Source: Deltaproteobacteria bacterium (GTDB lineage Bacteria; Desulfobacterota; Syntrophia; Syntrophales; JAFGHS01). Taken from it: a stretch of 64,000 nt of DNA. The stretch is taken from the NCBI GenBank assembly GCA_016928025.1, contig JAFGLN010000065.1:49467-113466 (forward strand). Direction: 5' to 3'. The stretch's first letter is position 1. Every line of letters begins with the position of its first letter. The position numbers were made by a program, and so were the translations under genes. Under the pieces are notes generated by a model. That model did not search any database, was not told where the DNA came from, and was given only the letters and a program-made list of their open reading frames with translations. Shown piece after piece: positions 19,034-26,843 of this stretch.

Positions 19034-19738
19034 ATGGCAAAGGTAATCTTAAAATTCAAGGAGGCGGTACTGCAGGAAATCCCCCTTGAAAAGGAAAAAA
19101 CAACAATCGGCAGAAAAGGGGATAATGATATCCCTATCGATAATCTGTCCGTATCGGGACTCCATGCACAAATATTGCGGGAAGGCGACTCCTTTTTTAT
19201 AGAAGATCTGGGCAGCCTCAACGGCACCTTTGTCAACGGACACAAAGTGACGAAAAACGAATTATTCAAAGGCGATACAATCCTTGTCGGTTTGCATACG
19301 CTGGAATTTATTTCTGAAAAAATCAGACCGGCGGAAGATAAAAAGCCGTTTGCCGTTCGCGGCCATTCGATGGATGAAACGGTCGTCATCGATCCCAAAG
19401 ACCATAAAAGGATCATTGATGCCCAGAATAAGGAGAAGCCGGAACCGGTGGGGGGTTTTTACGTCCTCGAAGGCTCAACGGGGCAGCGTGAATACGAATT
19501 GAAAGAAAGAGTTACGAGCATCGGCAAAGAATCCGGTTCCACTATCCAGCTCAAGGGTTTCTTTGCGCCCAAAGTAGCGGCATTGGTTAATCGAAGAAGG
19601 GAAGGATACTTTATCACCCCGTCCGGAAACAAACCTCTGCTGGTGAACGGAAAAGAATTAAACCGGCGCTACGATCTCAAAGATGGAGACGTTATTGACG
19701 TGGCAGGCATTAAATTACAATTTTATCTCAAAGACTAA
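19034..19738 (+). CDS. double FHA-domain phosphothreonine-binding protein
   Basis: 234 residues with two forkhead-associated domains. The first (about 20-90) keeps GRKGDNDI, the SVSGLHA Ser-x-x-His and SLNGTFVNG. The second (about 140-232; SIGKESGSTIQL, PLLVNGKEL) is more divergent and lacks the clear S-x-x-H, so it may not bind phosphothreonine. The linker holds DETVVID, similar to threonine motifs phosphorylated in FHA adaptors. AGGAGG precedes the ATG. Likely an adaptor read-out of the adjacent kinases. Its stop overlaps the convergent metallohydrolase gene by 4 bases. Confidence 0.9.
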   Translation: MAKVILKFKEAVLQEIPLEKEKTTIGRKGDNDIPIDNLSVSGLHAQILREGDSFFIEDLGSLNGTFVNGHKVTKNELFKGDTILVGLHTLEFISEKIRPAEDKKPFAVRGHSMDETVVIDPKDHKRIIDAQNKEKPEPVGGFYVLEGSTGQREYELKERVTSIGKESGSTIQLKGFFAPKVAALVNRRREGYFITPSGNKPLLVNGKELNRRYDLKDGDVIDVAGIKLQFYLKD

Positions 19739-20778
19739 GGGCTTTCATCCGCAAAGGCCTGCATGGCCTCCTGTATCAGCATTTCAACAACGCCCTTATA
19801 CTTTGGCGAAAAGTGGAACAGAACCATTCGTTTAACCCCGGCCATTCTTGCCAGCATTCCCGCCTGGAAAGCCGTCAGATGATATTTCTGAGTCGCTTTC
19901 TCAACATCTTCATGAATAAACGGCGCTTCGATAAACAGCAAATCGGAATCCCTTGCCAGTTCAACGATTCTGCAGACATTCTCATCGCTAAAGACAACAT
20001 CCGTGACATAGGTCACCTTTTTCCCCGGTGTGAGCCGAACAATTTTTTCCTTTAATAAGCCGAGAGGTTTAATGTTTTCTTTGACCTGTCCGGAGGGATC
20101 CCTCCACCAGATTCTGACCGGCGTCTCGTCGGGTTCGTTATTGATGATGCGTTCCTTAAACGGCATCAGCCATGCGCCCGTAGGCAGCCCCATTTCATCC
20201 AGGGCATTTTTCATAATATTGACGCGCATTTTTTCTTCGAATCGGAAAGCCAGACAGGGAGTTTTGTGATCCAGGAATGCGGCACTGACTGAAAATAATT
20301 TTTCATCTACCAATATTCCGTCAAAGTCGTTACAGATATCTTCTTTTTCGGATTTGAATGCATTGCGGCATTTATAGGAACGCTTGATTTTATGCCGGGG
20401 GTGAATCTCCGTCACATCGAGCTGAAAGTCGTTGACATAGTTTTCAACCAGATTCCACGTGTATGCTTTGACTTTGCTTTCGATATTACCGTGAAAGCCG
20501 GGAGGGCCGAATAAGGCAATATGGCTGTCCCGTCCCAGACAAATGCGCAGCAGATGGTCAAAACCGATAAAATGATCCATATGGGTATGCGAAACGAACA
20601 CATAGCGAACTTTAAGCAGTTGCCGCGGGGACACACGGTGAAGATCACCCAGATCAAAAAGCATCGCCTCCCGACGATGTTTAAATTCAAGATAAACGCC
20701 GGGATCGCTAAAGGGATTATTGATAAGCTGGGCCGTAAACATGGCAGTCATGATACAGGAAAAAATCATCGAACTCAA
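19735..20778 (-). CDS. RNase Z-like metallo-beta-lactamase-fold hydrolase
   Basis: 347 residues if the TTG at 20778 is used; ATG codons at 20769, 20751 and 20742 are also in frame and the last two give a more usual N-terminus. SHTHMDH is the zinc-binding HxHxDH motif; YVTDVVFSDEN and HFSPKYKG supply later metal ligands, as in the RNase Z/ElaC branch. A long insertion (about 95-230) separates them, making it larger than tRNase Z (about 310). It could be a tRNA 3'-processing enzyme or a related phosphodiesterase. It is convergent with the FHA gene. Confidence 0.78.
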   Translation of the reverse strand: MSSMIFSCIMTAMFTAQLINNPFSDPGVYLEFKHRREAMLFDLGDLHRVSPRQLLKVRYVFVSHTHMDHFIGFDHLLRICLGRDSHIALFGPPGFHGNIESKVKAYTWNLVENYVNDFQLDVTEIHPRHKIKRSYKCRNAFKSEKEDICNDFDGILVDEKLFSVSAAFLDHKTPCLAFRFEEKMRVNIMKNALDEMGLPTGAWLMPFKERIINNEPDETPVRIWWRDPSGQVKENIKPLGLLKEKIVRLTPGKKVTYVTDVVFSDENVCRIVELARDSDLLFIEAPFIHEDVEKATQKYHLTAFQAGMLARMAGVKRMVLFHFSPKYKGVVEMLIQEAMQAFADESP

Positions 20779-20982
20779 TGAGCGATCGGGGCAGTGAAAT
20801 CAAAATATTGTATTTTTTAAAAAATGGGCTTGACTTTCTCGGTCAGATGAGTAACAAAAGTCCCCTTGTTGAAAATTTCGAGGCCACCTGGCCGCCTGAT
20901 TAATCTTAAGGCAAGCAATAAGTCACAAGTAAAAAACATAAAAAGGGAAACAGGCCGTCAGAAAAACAGGAGAAGACACATC

Positions 20983-21195
20983 TTGAAAGGATACATTGTA
21001 ATCAATAAGGAAATATGTAAGGAGTGCCATCTTTGTATCAGCGTCTGCAACAGAGATTGCATCTCTCCTTCGACGGAATATAATCTGAAAGGCTATCATC
21101 CCGTTTTTTATAACGACAACGGCAAGTGCAACGGTTGCGGCCTTTGTGCTACTATCTGTCCTGATGTCGCCATCGAGGTGTACCGTGAACGATAA
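20983..21195 (+). CDS. korD: 2-oxoacid:ferredoxin oxidoreductase, ferredoxin (delta) subunit
   Basis: 70 residues from a TTG at 20983 with AGGAGA 9 bases upstream; a longer in-frame opening to 20866 is not ferredoxin-like and is judged untranslated. Two [4Fe-4S] motifs: CKECHLCISVC and CNGCGLCATIC. It passes electrons from the thiamine-diphosphate enzyme to soluble ferredoxin. Its end overlaps the alpha-subunit start by 11 bases. The order delta-alpha-beta-gamma is standard for 2-oxoglutarate or branched 2-oxoacid oxidoreductases of anaerobes. Confidence 0.9.
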   Translation: MKGYIVINKEICKECHLCISVCNRDCISPSTEYNLKGYHPVFYNDNGKCNGCGLCATICPDVAIEVYRER

Positions 21196-22264
21196 ACAAC
21201 TAATGGCGGGAAATCATGTAATTGGTGAAGCTGCTATCCGGGCGGGTTGCAGATTTTACGCCGGCTACCCTATTACACCGCAAAACGAGTTATGCGAGTA
21301 TATGTCCGAACACATCAGAGAAGTGAAAGGCGGCGTTTTCATTCAATCGGAAAGTGAAATAGCCGCCGTTAATATGGTCGCCGGTGCCGCAGCATCGGGC
21401 GCGAGAGCCATGACTTCTTCATCTAGCCCCGGCATATCCCTGAAACAAGAGGGAATTTCGTCTATGGCGGCATCGGAAATTCCCGCCCTGGTGGTCAATA
21501 TCATGCGGGGCGGACCCGGTCTCGGCAATATCCGTCCGACGCAGGGCGATTATTTTCAAGCCACTCGGGGCGGCGGGCACGGTGATTACCGAACCATCGT
21601 CCTCGCGCCGACAACCTGTCAGGAAATGGCCGATCTGACCATGGACGCCTTTGATCTGGCCGATCGCTATCGGAATCCTGTCGTATTGTTGGCCGACGGC
21701 ATGATGGGACAGATGATGGAGCCGGTCGTCTTTAAGGAACCAAAGCCACGCAACTATAGCGAAGCTTACATGATGAGAGGGGCCGGCTCCGGAAAAAGTC
21801 AAATTATCCGCGGCCTCATTCTGGATCAGCTGGAGCTGGAGGAACATAACTGGAAACTGGCGAGAAAATATAACATCATCAGACAAAATGAAACACGCTG
21901 TGAATTGTTTCAAATCGACGATGCACAAGTGGGCATCGTCGCTTACGGCACAGCGGCTCGCGTCGCAAAAGGCGCCATCAAAAGGATGAAAGGCGCCGGA
22001 ATGAACGTCGGTCTTTTCCGGCCGATTACGCTTTGGCCGTTTCCGGAAAGGGAACTCCGGAAATTATCGGAAAAGATAAAGTATTTTCTCGTCTTTGAAA
22101 TGAATCTGGGTCAGATGATCGATGATGTGCGCCTCGCCCTTCAAGGATTCGCCGAAATCGGCTTTTTCGGCCGGCCCGGCGGGGTGGTGCCGACACCCGT
22201 TGAACTTGCCAACATCATTGATCAGCGGTATTTCAAGAAAAACGGACCTATATCGAGAGGTTGA
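21185..22264 (+). CDS. korA: 2-oxoacid:ferredoxin oxidoreductase, alpha subunit
   Basis: 359 residues from the GTG at 21185 (GAGGTG just upstream). The opening DKQLMAGNHVIGEAAIRAGC, the YPITPQNEL segment and the IQSESEIAA motif are the KorA thiamine-diphosphate pyrimidine domain signatures. Expected reaction: oxidative decarboxylation of a 2-oxoacid with CoA to acyl-CoA, reducing ferredoxin, or the reverse carboxylation. Substrate (2-oxoglutarate versus branched or aryl 2-oxoacids) cannot be told from these motifs; the downstream ACT protein hints at an amino-acid link. Confidence 0.92.
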   Translation: MNDKQLMAGNHVIGEAAIRAGCRFYAGYPITPQNELCEYMSEHIREVKGGVFIQSESEIAAVNMVAGAAASGARAMTSSSSPGISLKQEGISSMAASEIPALVVNIMRGGPGLGNIRPTQGDYFQATRGGGHGDYRTIVLAPTTCQEMADLTMDAFDLADRYRNPVVLLADGMMGQMMEPVVFKEPKPRNYSEAYMMRGAGSGKSQIIRGLILDQLELEEHNWKLARKYNIIRQNETRCELFQIDDAQVGIVAYGTAARVAKGAIKRMKGAGMNVGLFRPITLWPFPERELRKLSEKIKYFLVFEMNLGQMIDDVRLALQGFAEIGFFGRPGGVVPTPVELANIIDQRYFKKNGPISRG

Positions 22265-22274
22265 TGAATTACAG

Positions 22275-23048
22275 ATGAAGAAAATTTTCAGCAGACCGAA
22301 AAGTTTAAAGGACGCCCCGTTTCACTACTGTCCGGGATGCGGGCACAGCATCGCTCATCGATTGATCTGCGAAGTCATCGATGAACTCGACATCAGGGGC
22401 ATCGCCATCGGCGTTCCGCCGGCCGGCTGTGCCGTGCTGGCCTATAACTATCTCGACATCGACATGATCGAATCACCCCACGGCCGGGGACCGGCCATGG
22501 CTACGGGCATCAAGCGCATGCTTCCCGACCGGGTGGTTTTTTCTTATCAGGGTGACGGCGATCTGGCCGCCATCGGCATCGCCGAATCGTTTCACGCCGC
22601 AAATCGGGGCGAAAATATTACCGTCATTTTCATCAATAACGCCGTATATGGTATGACGGGCGGTCAGCTGGCGCCGACAACCACAATGGGACAGCGCACC
22701 ACAACGTCACCCCTGGGGAGAACACGTGAATTGGAAGGCTATCCGGTACAGGTCTGTGAACTGCTGTCCGGCCTGCGCGGCACAACCTATATCGAACGCT
22801 GTGCCGTCAACACACCCGCCAACATCATGAAAACAAGAAGAGCCATCAAAAAGGCCTTCGAATATCAAATGGACAACAAGGGTTTCACATTGGTGGAAAT
22901 ATTGTCCCCCTGCCCGACAAACTGGAAGATGAGTTCCGTCGAAGCCTGCAAATGGATCAGCGACGTCATGACGAAAGAATTTCCCTTGGGCGTTATGAAA
23001 GACATACCTTCGGCTCAAGAGAAAAAGGCGGTGGCTGCTCATGATTAG
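22275..23048 (+). CDS. korB: 2-oxoacid:ferredoxin oxidoreductase, beta subunit
   Basis: 257 residues from the ATG at 22275; the longer open frame upstream overlaps korA and is not used. YCPGCGHS opens the thiamine-diphosphate domain, and GDGDLAAIG with the following NNAVYGMTGGQ is the cofactor-Mg motif. The C-terminus is full length. It begins 10 bases after korA and overlaps korC by 8 bases, indicating translational coupling in one operon. Confidence 0.93.
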   Translation: MKKIFSRPKSLKDAPFHYCPGCGHSIAHRLICEVIDELDIRGIAIGVPPAGCAVLAYNYLDIDMIESPHGRGPAMATGIKRMLPDRVVFSYQGDGDLAAIGIAESFHAANRGENITVIFINNAVYGMTGGQLAPTTTMGQRTTTSPLGRTRELEGYPVQVCELLSGLRGTTYIERCAVNTPANIMKTRRAIKKAFEYQMDNKGFTLVEILSPCPTNWKMSSVEACKWISDVMTKEFPLGVMKDIPSAQEKKAVAAHD

Positions 23049-23583
23049 TAAAACGATTTTTTCCGGATTCGGCGGACAAGGAGTGCTTATGATGGGCTAC
23101 AGTTTAGCCCACAGCGCCATGACGGCAGGCTATCATACAACGTACCTGCCCTCCTACGGCGCTGAGATGAGAGGCGGTACGGCAAACTGCACCATTGCCG
23201 TCGCCGATGAAGAAATCGCCTCCCCCATCTCTTCGGAACCCGATTATCTGGTCGTCATGAACATGCCGTCTCTATATACATTCCAGAACAAGCTGACACC
23301 CGGCGGCGCCCTTTTCATCAATTCATCCATTGTCGATGCCCGCCCCAGCCGGCAGGATATCGAGGTGTTTGCTGTTCCCTGCGGTAAGATCGCTGAAAGT
23401 CTGGGGGATATCAGAGCATCCAATATCGTAATGATGGGGGCTTTTATTCGAAAAACCAGCCTTGTCACTCTGGACACATACCTTCGTTCCCTGGAAACCA
23501 TCATGGGCAGCAAGAAAAAAAAGGCCATGGAAATCAACACGAAGGCCCTGGCCGCCGGTTATGAGCTACTGAAAATATCATAG
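23041..23583 (+). CDS. korC: 2-oxoacid:ferredoxin oxidoreductase, gamma subunit
   Basis: 180 residues, normal for KorC. GFGGQGVLMMG opens the domain and PSYGAEMRGGTANC is the family motif near residues 38-51. This subunit completes the CoA-binding and catalytic assembly with KorA and KorB. The 8-base overlap with korB and 12-base gap to the ACT gene keep it inside the same operon. Confidence 0.93.
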   Translation: MISKTIFSGFGGQGVLMMGYSLAHSAMTAGYHTTYLPSYGAEMRGGTANCTIAVADEEIASPISSEPDYLVVMNMPSLYTFQNKLTPGGALFINSSIVDARPSRQDIEVFAVPCGKIAESLGDIRASNIVMMGAFIRKTSLVTLDTYLRSLETIMGSKKKKAMEINTKALAAGYELLKIS

Positions 23584-23595
23584 GAGTCCCGATTC

Positions 23596-24024
23596 ATGGC
23601 AGTCAAGCAAATCTCCGTAACCCTAGATAACAAACCCGGACAATTACTCAAATTATTCAACATTCTGGAAAGGGAAGATATTACGACCAAGGCCGTTTCG
23701 GCCGGCAGTGTTGCGGAAAACAGCATCGTTCGTCTGGTTGTTAACGATCCGGCAAGGGCAGCGGCCATTCTTGAGAGTTACAGTTTTATGTATGAAATGA
23801 CGCCGGTTCTGGCTGCCGAAGTGCCTCTCCACCCGGGAGGAATGAACGCCATCCTGAAACATTTGGCGTTCGGAGAAGTTAATATTCATTATATTTATAC
23901 AACTGTCAATCGAATCGGAGAAGAAACGATCGTCATCCTGGGCGTCGATAATATAGATAAAGCCCGGGATATTCTTCGGCAAAACTGGATTCATCTCATC
24001 ACGGATGAAATCTATACGCTATAG
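23596..24024 (+). CDS. tandem ACT-domain protein
   Basis: 142 residues with two ACT-like halves: KQISVTLDNKPGQLLKLFNIL (about 4-24) and a second around 75-140. GGAGTCC precedes the ATG. No catalytic domain is attached. Free-standing double ACT proteins usually sense amino acids, and this type is often seen beside 2-oxoacid oxidoreductases or phenylacetyl-CoA ligases in anaerobes. Likely role: allosteric or ligand-sensing partner of the Kor complex. That role is inferred from neighbours only. Confidence 0.85.
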   Translation: MAVKQISVTLDNKPGQLLKLFNILEREDITTKAVSAGSVAENSIVRLVVNDPARAAAILESYSFMYEMTPVLAAEVPLHPGGMNAILKHLAFGEVNIHYIYTTVNRIGEETIVILGVDNIDKARDILRQNWIHLITDEIYTL

Positions 24025-24217
24025 CATTCACCCGTAAGGTAAATAATGCCGAATTTTCCATCGCAAGATCATATCCTAACCTCATTCCATCCCCAATATC
24101 CCATGGCGTTGTGCTATGATGTGCCGCAAAATATCCACTCATCTGGTTTCATCCTTACCGAAAGCGATAACAACTAACCGTTGAGATAATTCAACAAAAT
24201 GCAGGCCAGGTCATATT

Positions 24218-24649
24218 TTGAGTGTGTCGCCGGAAAAAGAAAATGCGCTTCTTGAACGAATGGAACGGTTGGGAGTATCGGAAAGCGACCTCAAAGAAAC
24301 CTTTGTCCGCTCTTCCGGTCCGGGCGGTCAGAATGTCAATAAGGTCTCTTCGTGCGTATTTCTTGTTCACATCCCGACAGGACTTTCCGTTAAATGTCAG
24401 CGGGAGCGTTCCCAGGCCATGAACCGGTTCCTGGCCCGGCGGCTCCTCCTCGACCGGATTGAAAGGTCGCAGACAGGGTTGGTCGAAGCGGAAAAAAAAC
24501 GGATTGAAAAAATCAGACGCCAGAAACGCCGACGGTCAAAGAAGGCGAAAGAAAAAGTACTGGAGGCTAAACGCCTGCAGTCGGAGAAGAAGAGCCGCCG
24601 GGCAAAAGTCTCTCTCCCACCGACTTTTGAAGAAAAAAAAGGGGAGTGA
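24218..24649 (+). CDS. GGQ-domain release-factor-like protein (ArfB/PrfH type)
   Basis: 143 residues from the TTG at 24218 (CAGG upstream); GTG at 24224 is an equal alternative. SSGPGGQNVNKVSS carries the GGQ that triggers peptidyl-tRNA hydrolysis in class I release factors. It lacks the stop-codon-reading domains, and the C-terminal 55 residues are strongly basic (KRRRSKKAKEK), like the tails that enter the mRNA channel in ArfB. So it probably rescues stalled ribosomes. The stop codon lies inside a terminator hairpin shared with the convergent atpE. Confidence 0.85.
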   Translation: MSVSPEKENALLERMERLGVSESDLKETFVRSSGPGGQNVNKVSSCVFLVHIPTGLSVKCQRERSQAMNRFLARRLLLDRIERSQTGLVEAEKKRIEKIRRQKRRRSKKAKEKVLEAKRLQSEKKSRRAKVSLPPTFEEKKGE

Positions 24650-24669
24650 AAGTCGTGGTTGCGCTCCCC
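24633..24669 (-). terminator. intrinsic terminator of atpE (may act both ways)
   Basis: Read on the minus strand, GGGGAG (24669-24664) pairs with CTCCCC (24646-24641) across a 17-base loop and is followed by eight T (24640-24633). On the plus strand the same hairpin is followed by CTCCCCGTTTTT, a weaker tract that could end the release-factor-like transcript. The hairpin overlaps the last codons of that gene. Confidence 0.6.
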
Positions 24670-24697
24670 CTCCCCGTTTTTCAATAATAGCTGTTTT

Positions 24698-25066
24698 TTA
24701 AGCGCCAACAAGTTTTAAAAATGGATTGGCGTAAATAAGAACCAATGCGATAACAAGAGCGTAAATCGCCAGTGATTCGATCATGGCAAGACCAACCATC
24801 ATGGTCAACAACACTTTACCCTGCGCTTCAGGGTTTCTTCCGACAGCATTCGTTGCACCGCTCAAACCCTGCCCCATGCCCAGACCGGTACCAATCGTCC
24901 CGAAGGCCATGGCAAAAGCAGCTCCCAGAATACTAAAGCCCACAACAATGGCTTTTGTATAATCTACCGTTTCTCCAGCAGAAGCAGCATCCGCGGCCAT
25001 TGCCAAAGACGTCATCAGCAGAACAAACATCATGCTCAATCCGCATACTTCCAAGGTTTTTCGCAT
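24698..25066 (-). CDS. atpE: F-type ATP synthase subunit c
   Basis: 122 residues, longer than usual because of an N-terminal signal-like segment (1-24, ending LAMAADA) before the two-helix hairpin. The first helix has the glycine repeat GTGLGMGQG and the second the carboxylate Glu97 in MIESLAIYAL. Gln66, Glu97, Ser98 and Tyr102 correspond to the Na+-ligand pattern Q-ES-Y of Ilyobacter c subunits, while Leu99 replaces the Thr that helps bind the ion's water. The polar loop has the usual Arg (RNPEA). AGGAGG precedes the ATG. It has its own promoter and lies 270 bases after atpB. Confidence 0.95.
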   Translation of the reverse strand: MRKTLEVCGLSMMFVLLMTSLAMAADAASAGETVDYTKAIVVGFSILGAAFAMAFGTIGTGLGMGQGLSGATNAVGRNPEAQGKVLLTMMVGLAMIESLAIYALVIALVLIYANPFLKLVGA

Positions 25067-25222
25067 TTTTTCCTCCTAATAATAGTTTGTTTAATGTTTT
25101 CAACTTCCGTCTGGTGCCTCGTACCGGCAGCATCACCTCCCAGCTTTTTTGATCGGGGTTCTTATGTCTCCTGCTTTTCAGATCACTGCAAAAGAATAAC
25201 CTCCCTATTTTTAACCGCCTTT

Positions 25223-25251
25223 TATCTATCGACAAGAAGGAATAATGTCAA
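25223..25251 (-). promoter_or_regulatory. atpE: sigma-70 promoter of atpE
   Basis: On the minus strand TTGACA (25251-25246) and TAGATA (25228-25223) are separated by exactly 17 bases. The start site would be near 25215, leaving about a 150-base leader before atpE. It lies just downstream of the atpB terminator, so atpE can be transcribed alone, which suits the higher copy number of the c-ring. Confidence 0.6.
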
Positions 25252-25273
25252 GAAAATTTCTTTAAAAAACAAT

Positions 25274-25306
25274 AAAAAACGGCCGGCAGGACAAGCCCAC
25301 CGGCCG
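25274..25306 (-). terminator. intrinsic terminator between atpB and atpE
   Basis: Minus strand: CGGCCGG (25306-25300) pairs perfectly with CCGGCCG (25286-25280) across a 13-base loop, followed by six T (25279-25274) and more T-rich DNA. It is one of the clearest terminators in the window and separates the atpB message from atpE. Confidence 0.75.
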
Positions 25307-25336
25307 ATGAATGATCACAGTCATTTCAGATGCTCT

Positions 25337-25996
25337 TTAGTGATGTTCTTCCATGGCGCTGGCAATGTATACCATGGACAAAAGCATGAAAACCAGCGTC
25401 TGGATGACGCAAATCATCAGTTTTAGAATCAGGACGGGCACCGGCACCAAAAGAGGCACAAGAATCACGAGAACGGCAAGAACGATGTGTCCGCCTTCAA
25501 TGTTTCCGAACAAACGAATCGTCAGCGACACGGGGCGGACGATATGCGAGACAAGCTCGATCGGAATCATCAGCGGCGCCAGCCAGGGATTCGGTCCGAC
25601 AAACTGTTTCAGATATTTCCATCCGTGTACTTTGACACCGACAACGTGCGTCAGGAAGAAAACAACCAGAGCCATCGAGGCGTTGGTCATCAAATTGGCC
25701 GTGGGCGACTCGAAACCGGGGATGAGCCCCATGATATTGGACACCAGTATGAAAAGACCGATCGTCGCGATCAGAGGGAAAAATCTTTTGCCTTCTTCGC
25801 CCATCGTATCGATCAACAGGTTGTGAAAAGCCTCGACGATGGTTTCCATGACATTCTGAATTGTCCCGGGAACAAGCTGTAAGCGGCGAGTCGCCAGAAA
25901 TGACACTAAAATCAGAAGAGCCATCACCAGCCATGTATAGGTTATATGGGTGGGAATAGCGGGAAATGCAAGTTGTAAAAAAGACAGGGTATGCAT
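25337..25996 (-). CDS. atpB: F-type ATP synthase subunit a
   Basis: 219 residues with five to six membrane helices. The essential stator arginine is in [11 protein letters not shown] near residue 160, followed by GHIVL and the conserved C-terminal [13 protein letters not shown]. It forms the ion half-channels against the c-ring. GGAGGAGG precedes the ATG. It is cut off from atpE by a strong terminator and from atpI/atpZ by about 4.3 kb and an orientation change. Confidence 0.95.
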   Translation of the reverse strand: MHTLSFLQLAFPAIPTHITYTWLVMALLILVSFLATRRLQLVPGTIQNVMETIVEAFHNLLIDTMGEEGKRFFPLIATIGLFILVSNIMGLIPGFESPTANLMTNASMALVVFFLTHVVGVKVHGWKYLKQFVGPNPWLAPLMIPIELVSHIVRPVSLTIRLFGNIEGGHIVLAVLVILVPLLVPVPVLILKLMICVIQTLVFMLLSMVYIASAMEEHH

Positions 25997-26374
25997 CTTT
26001 TATTGAACCTCCTCCAAGCAATTGTTTACGAACGTGCGGTCGCGAAATGATTCGAAACAGCCCTGACGGCCGGTTTGCAGCTCCATATCCTCATCACATG
26101 CCTTAACGTTTTTTTGCCAAGGCAGATACCAAACCGACGCCTAAACCGCCCGTATGGGGAACTCGAGTTTCTTCCCGGACCGTTCGTGCTCCTACGTTCC
26201 TACGACGGTGATGCCTCATACCATTTAGAGGCCAATAAGTCAACGGGAAAAACCATGGAAAGCGTTCGGATGAGAGTCGATGAAGAAGACCAAAGTCTTG
26301 ATTTTATACCTTCGTTGTAATAAGTAAACAGAAGTTTGCCGGGTACTGTAAGCAGAATGTTTTTCCGGAAACCC
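25997..26374. other. divergent spacer between atpB and the heme genes
   Basis: About 380 bases. The atpB ribosome site is at its left edge. I see no convincing promoter pair, RNA or repeat. Several open frames cross it, including a 38-codon minus-strand frame at 26103-26219 ending in ALAKKR, but none has a ribosome site or recognisable family. If the split of the ATP synthase Fo genes arose by inversion, one breakpoint would be here. Confidence 0.4.
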
Positions 26375-26842
26375 ATGATGATGCCGACACAATACGATAC
26401 GAGAATCGCAAAATTGCTGCAAAGCGACATCCCCCTGTCCAAGACCCCATACAAAGATATGGGCGTAATGCTTGATCTGGAAGAAAATCTTATCATCAGG
26501 ACGATCAAAGATATGAAAAAACAGGGCCTCATCAGGAAGTTCGGGGCCATTGTCGGACATCAGCGCGCCGGCTATACAAATAACGCCATGGTGATTTGGG
26601 CGGTACCGCCCTCACAGTGTGAAGCGGTGGGAAATCTTTTCACATCCTATCCGGAAATCACCCATTGCTATGAAAGAACCCCTCCCTTTGAAGGAAAGTA
26701 CAATATCTTTTGCATGGTCCATTTCGGAGAAACAGGGCGGGAAGCTCTGATTCAAAAGATGTCGGATGCCGCATCCGTCCAGGATTATAAAATTCTCATC
26801 AGTGAGAAAGAATTCAAAAAAAGCAGCATGGAGTATTTTTAA
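26375..26842 (+). CDS. Lrp/AsnC-like siroheme decarboxylase subunit (AhbA/AhbB type)
   Basis: 155 residues from the ATG at 26375; ATG at 26378 or 26381 also fit a GGAA upstream. The N-terminal helix-turn-helix-like part (ENLIIRTIKDMKKQGLIRKFGAIVGH) and the AsnC domain with THCYERTPPFEGKYNIFCMVHF match the Ahb/NirDLGH group, in which the His/Tyr region binds siroheme, rather than amino-acid regulators. It would decarboxylate siroheme in the alternative heme pathway of anaerobes. The partner subunit is not in the window. HemL follows one base after the stop, which supports a tetrapyrrole role. Confidence 0.78.
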   Translation: MMMPTQYDTRIAKLLQSDIPLSKTPYKDMGVMLDLEENLIIRTIKDMKKQGLIRKFGAIVGHQRAGYTNNAMVIWAVPPSQCEAVGNLFTSYPEITHCYERTPPFEGKYNIFCMVHFGETGREALIQKMSDAASVQDYKILISEKEFKKSSMEYF

Positions 26843-26843
26843 T

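Noticed and set aside
24933..25235. 100-codon minus-strand frame across the atpE leader and start
   Set aside because: Its second half is an out-of-frame reading of atpE. The GGGAGGTG-ATG inside the leader is intriguing, but the encoded residues show no family.
26075..26320. 81-codon plus-strand frame before the heme genes, and a 38-codon minus-strand frame at 26103-26219
   Set aside because: Neither has a ribosome site or family resemblance. The GGLGVGLVSALAKKR end of the minus-strand frame looks vaguely membrane-protein-like but is too short to support a gene.
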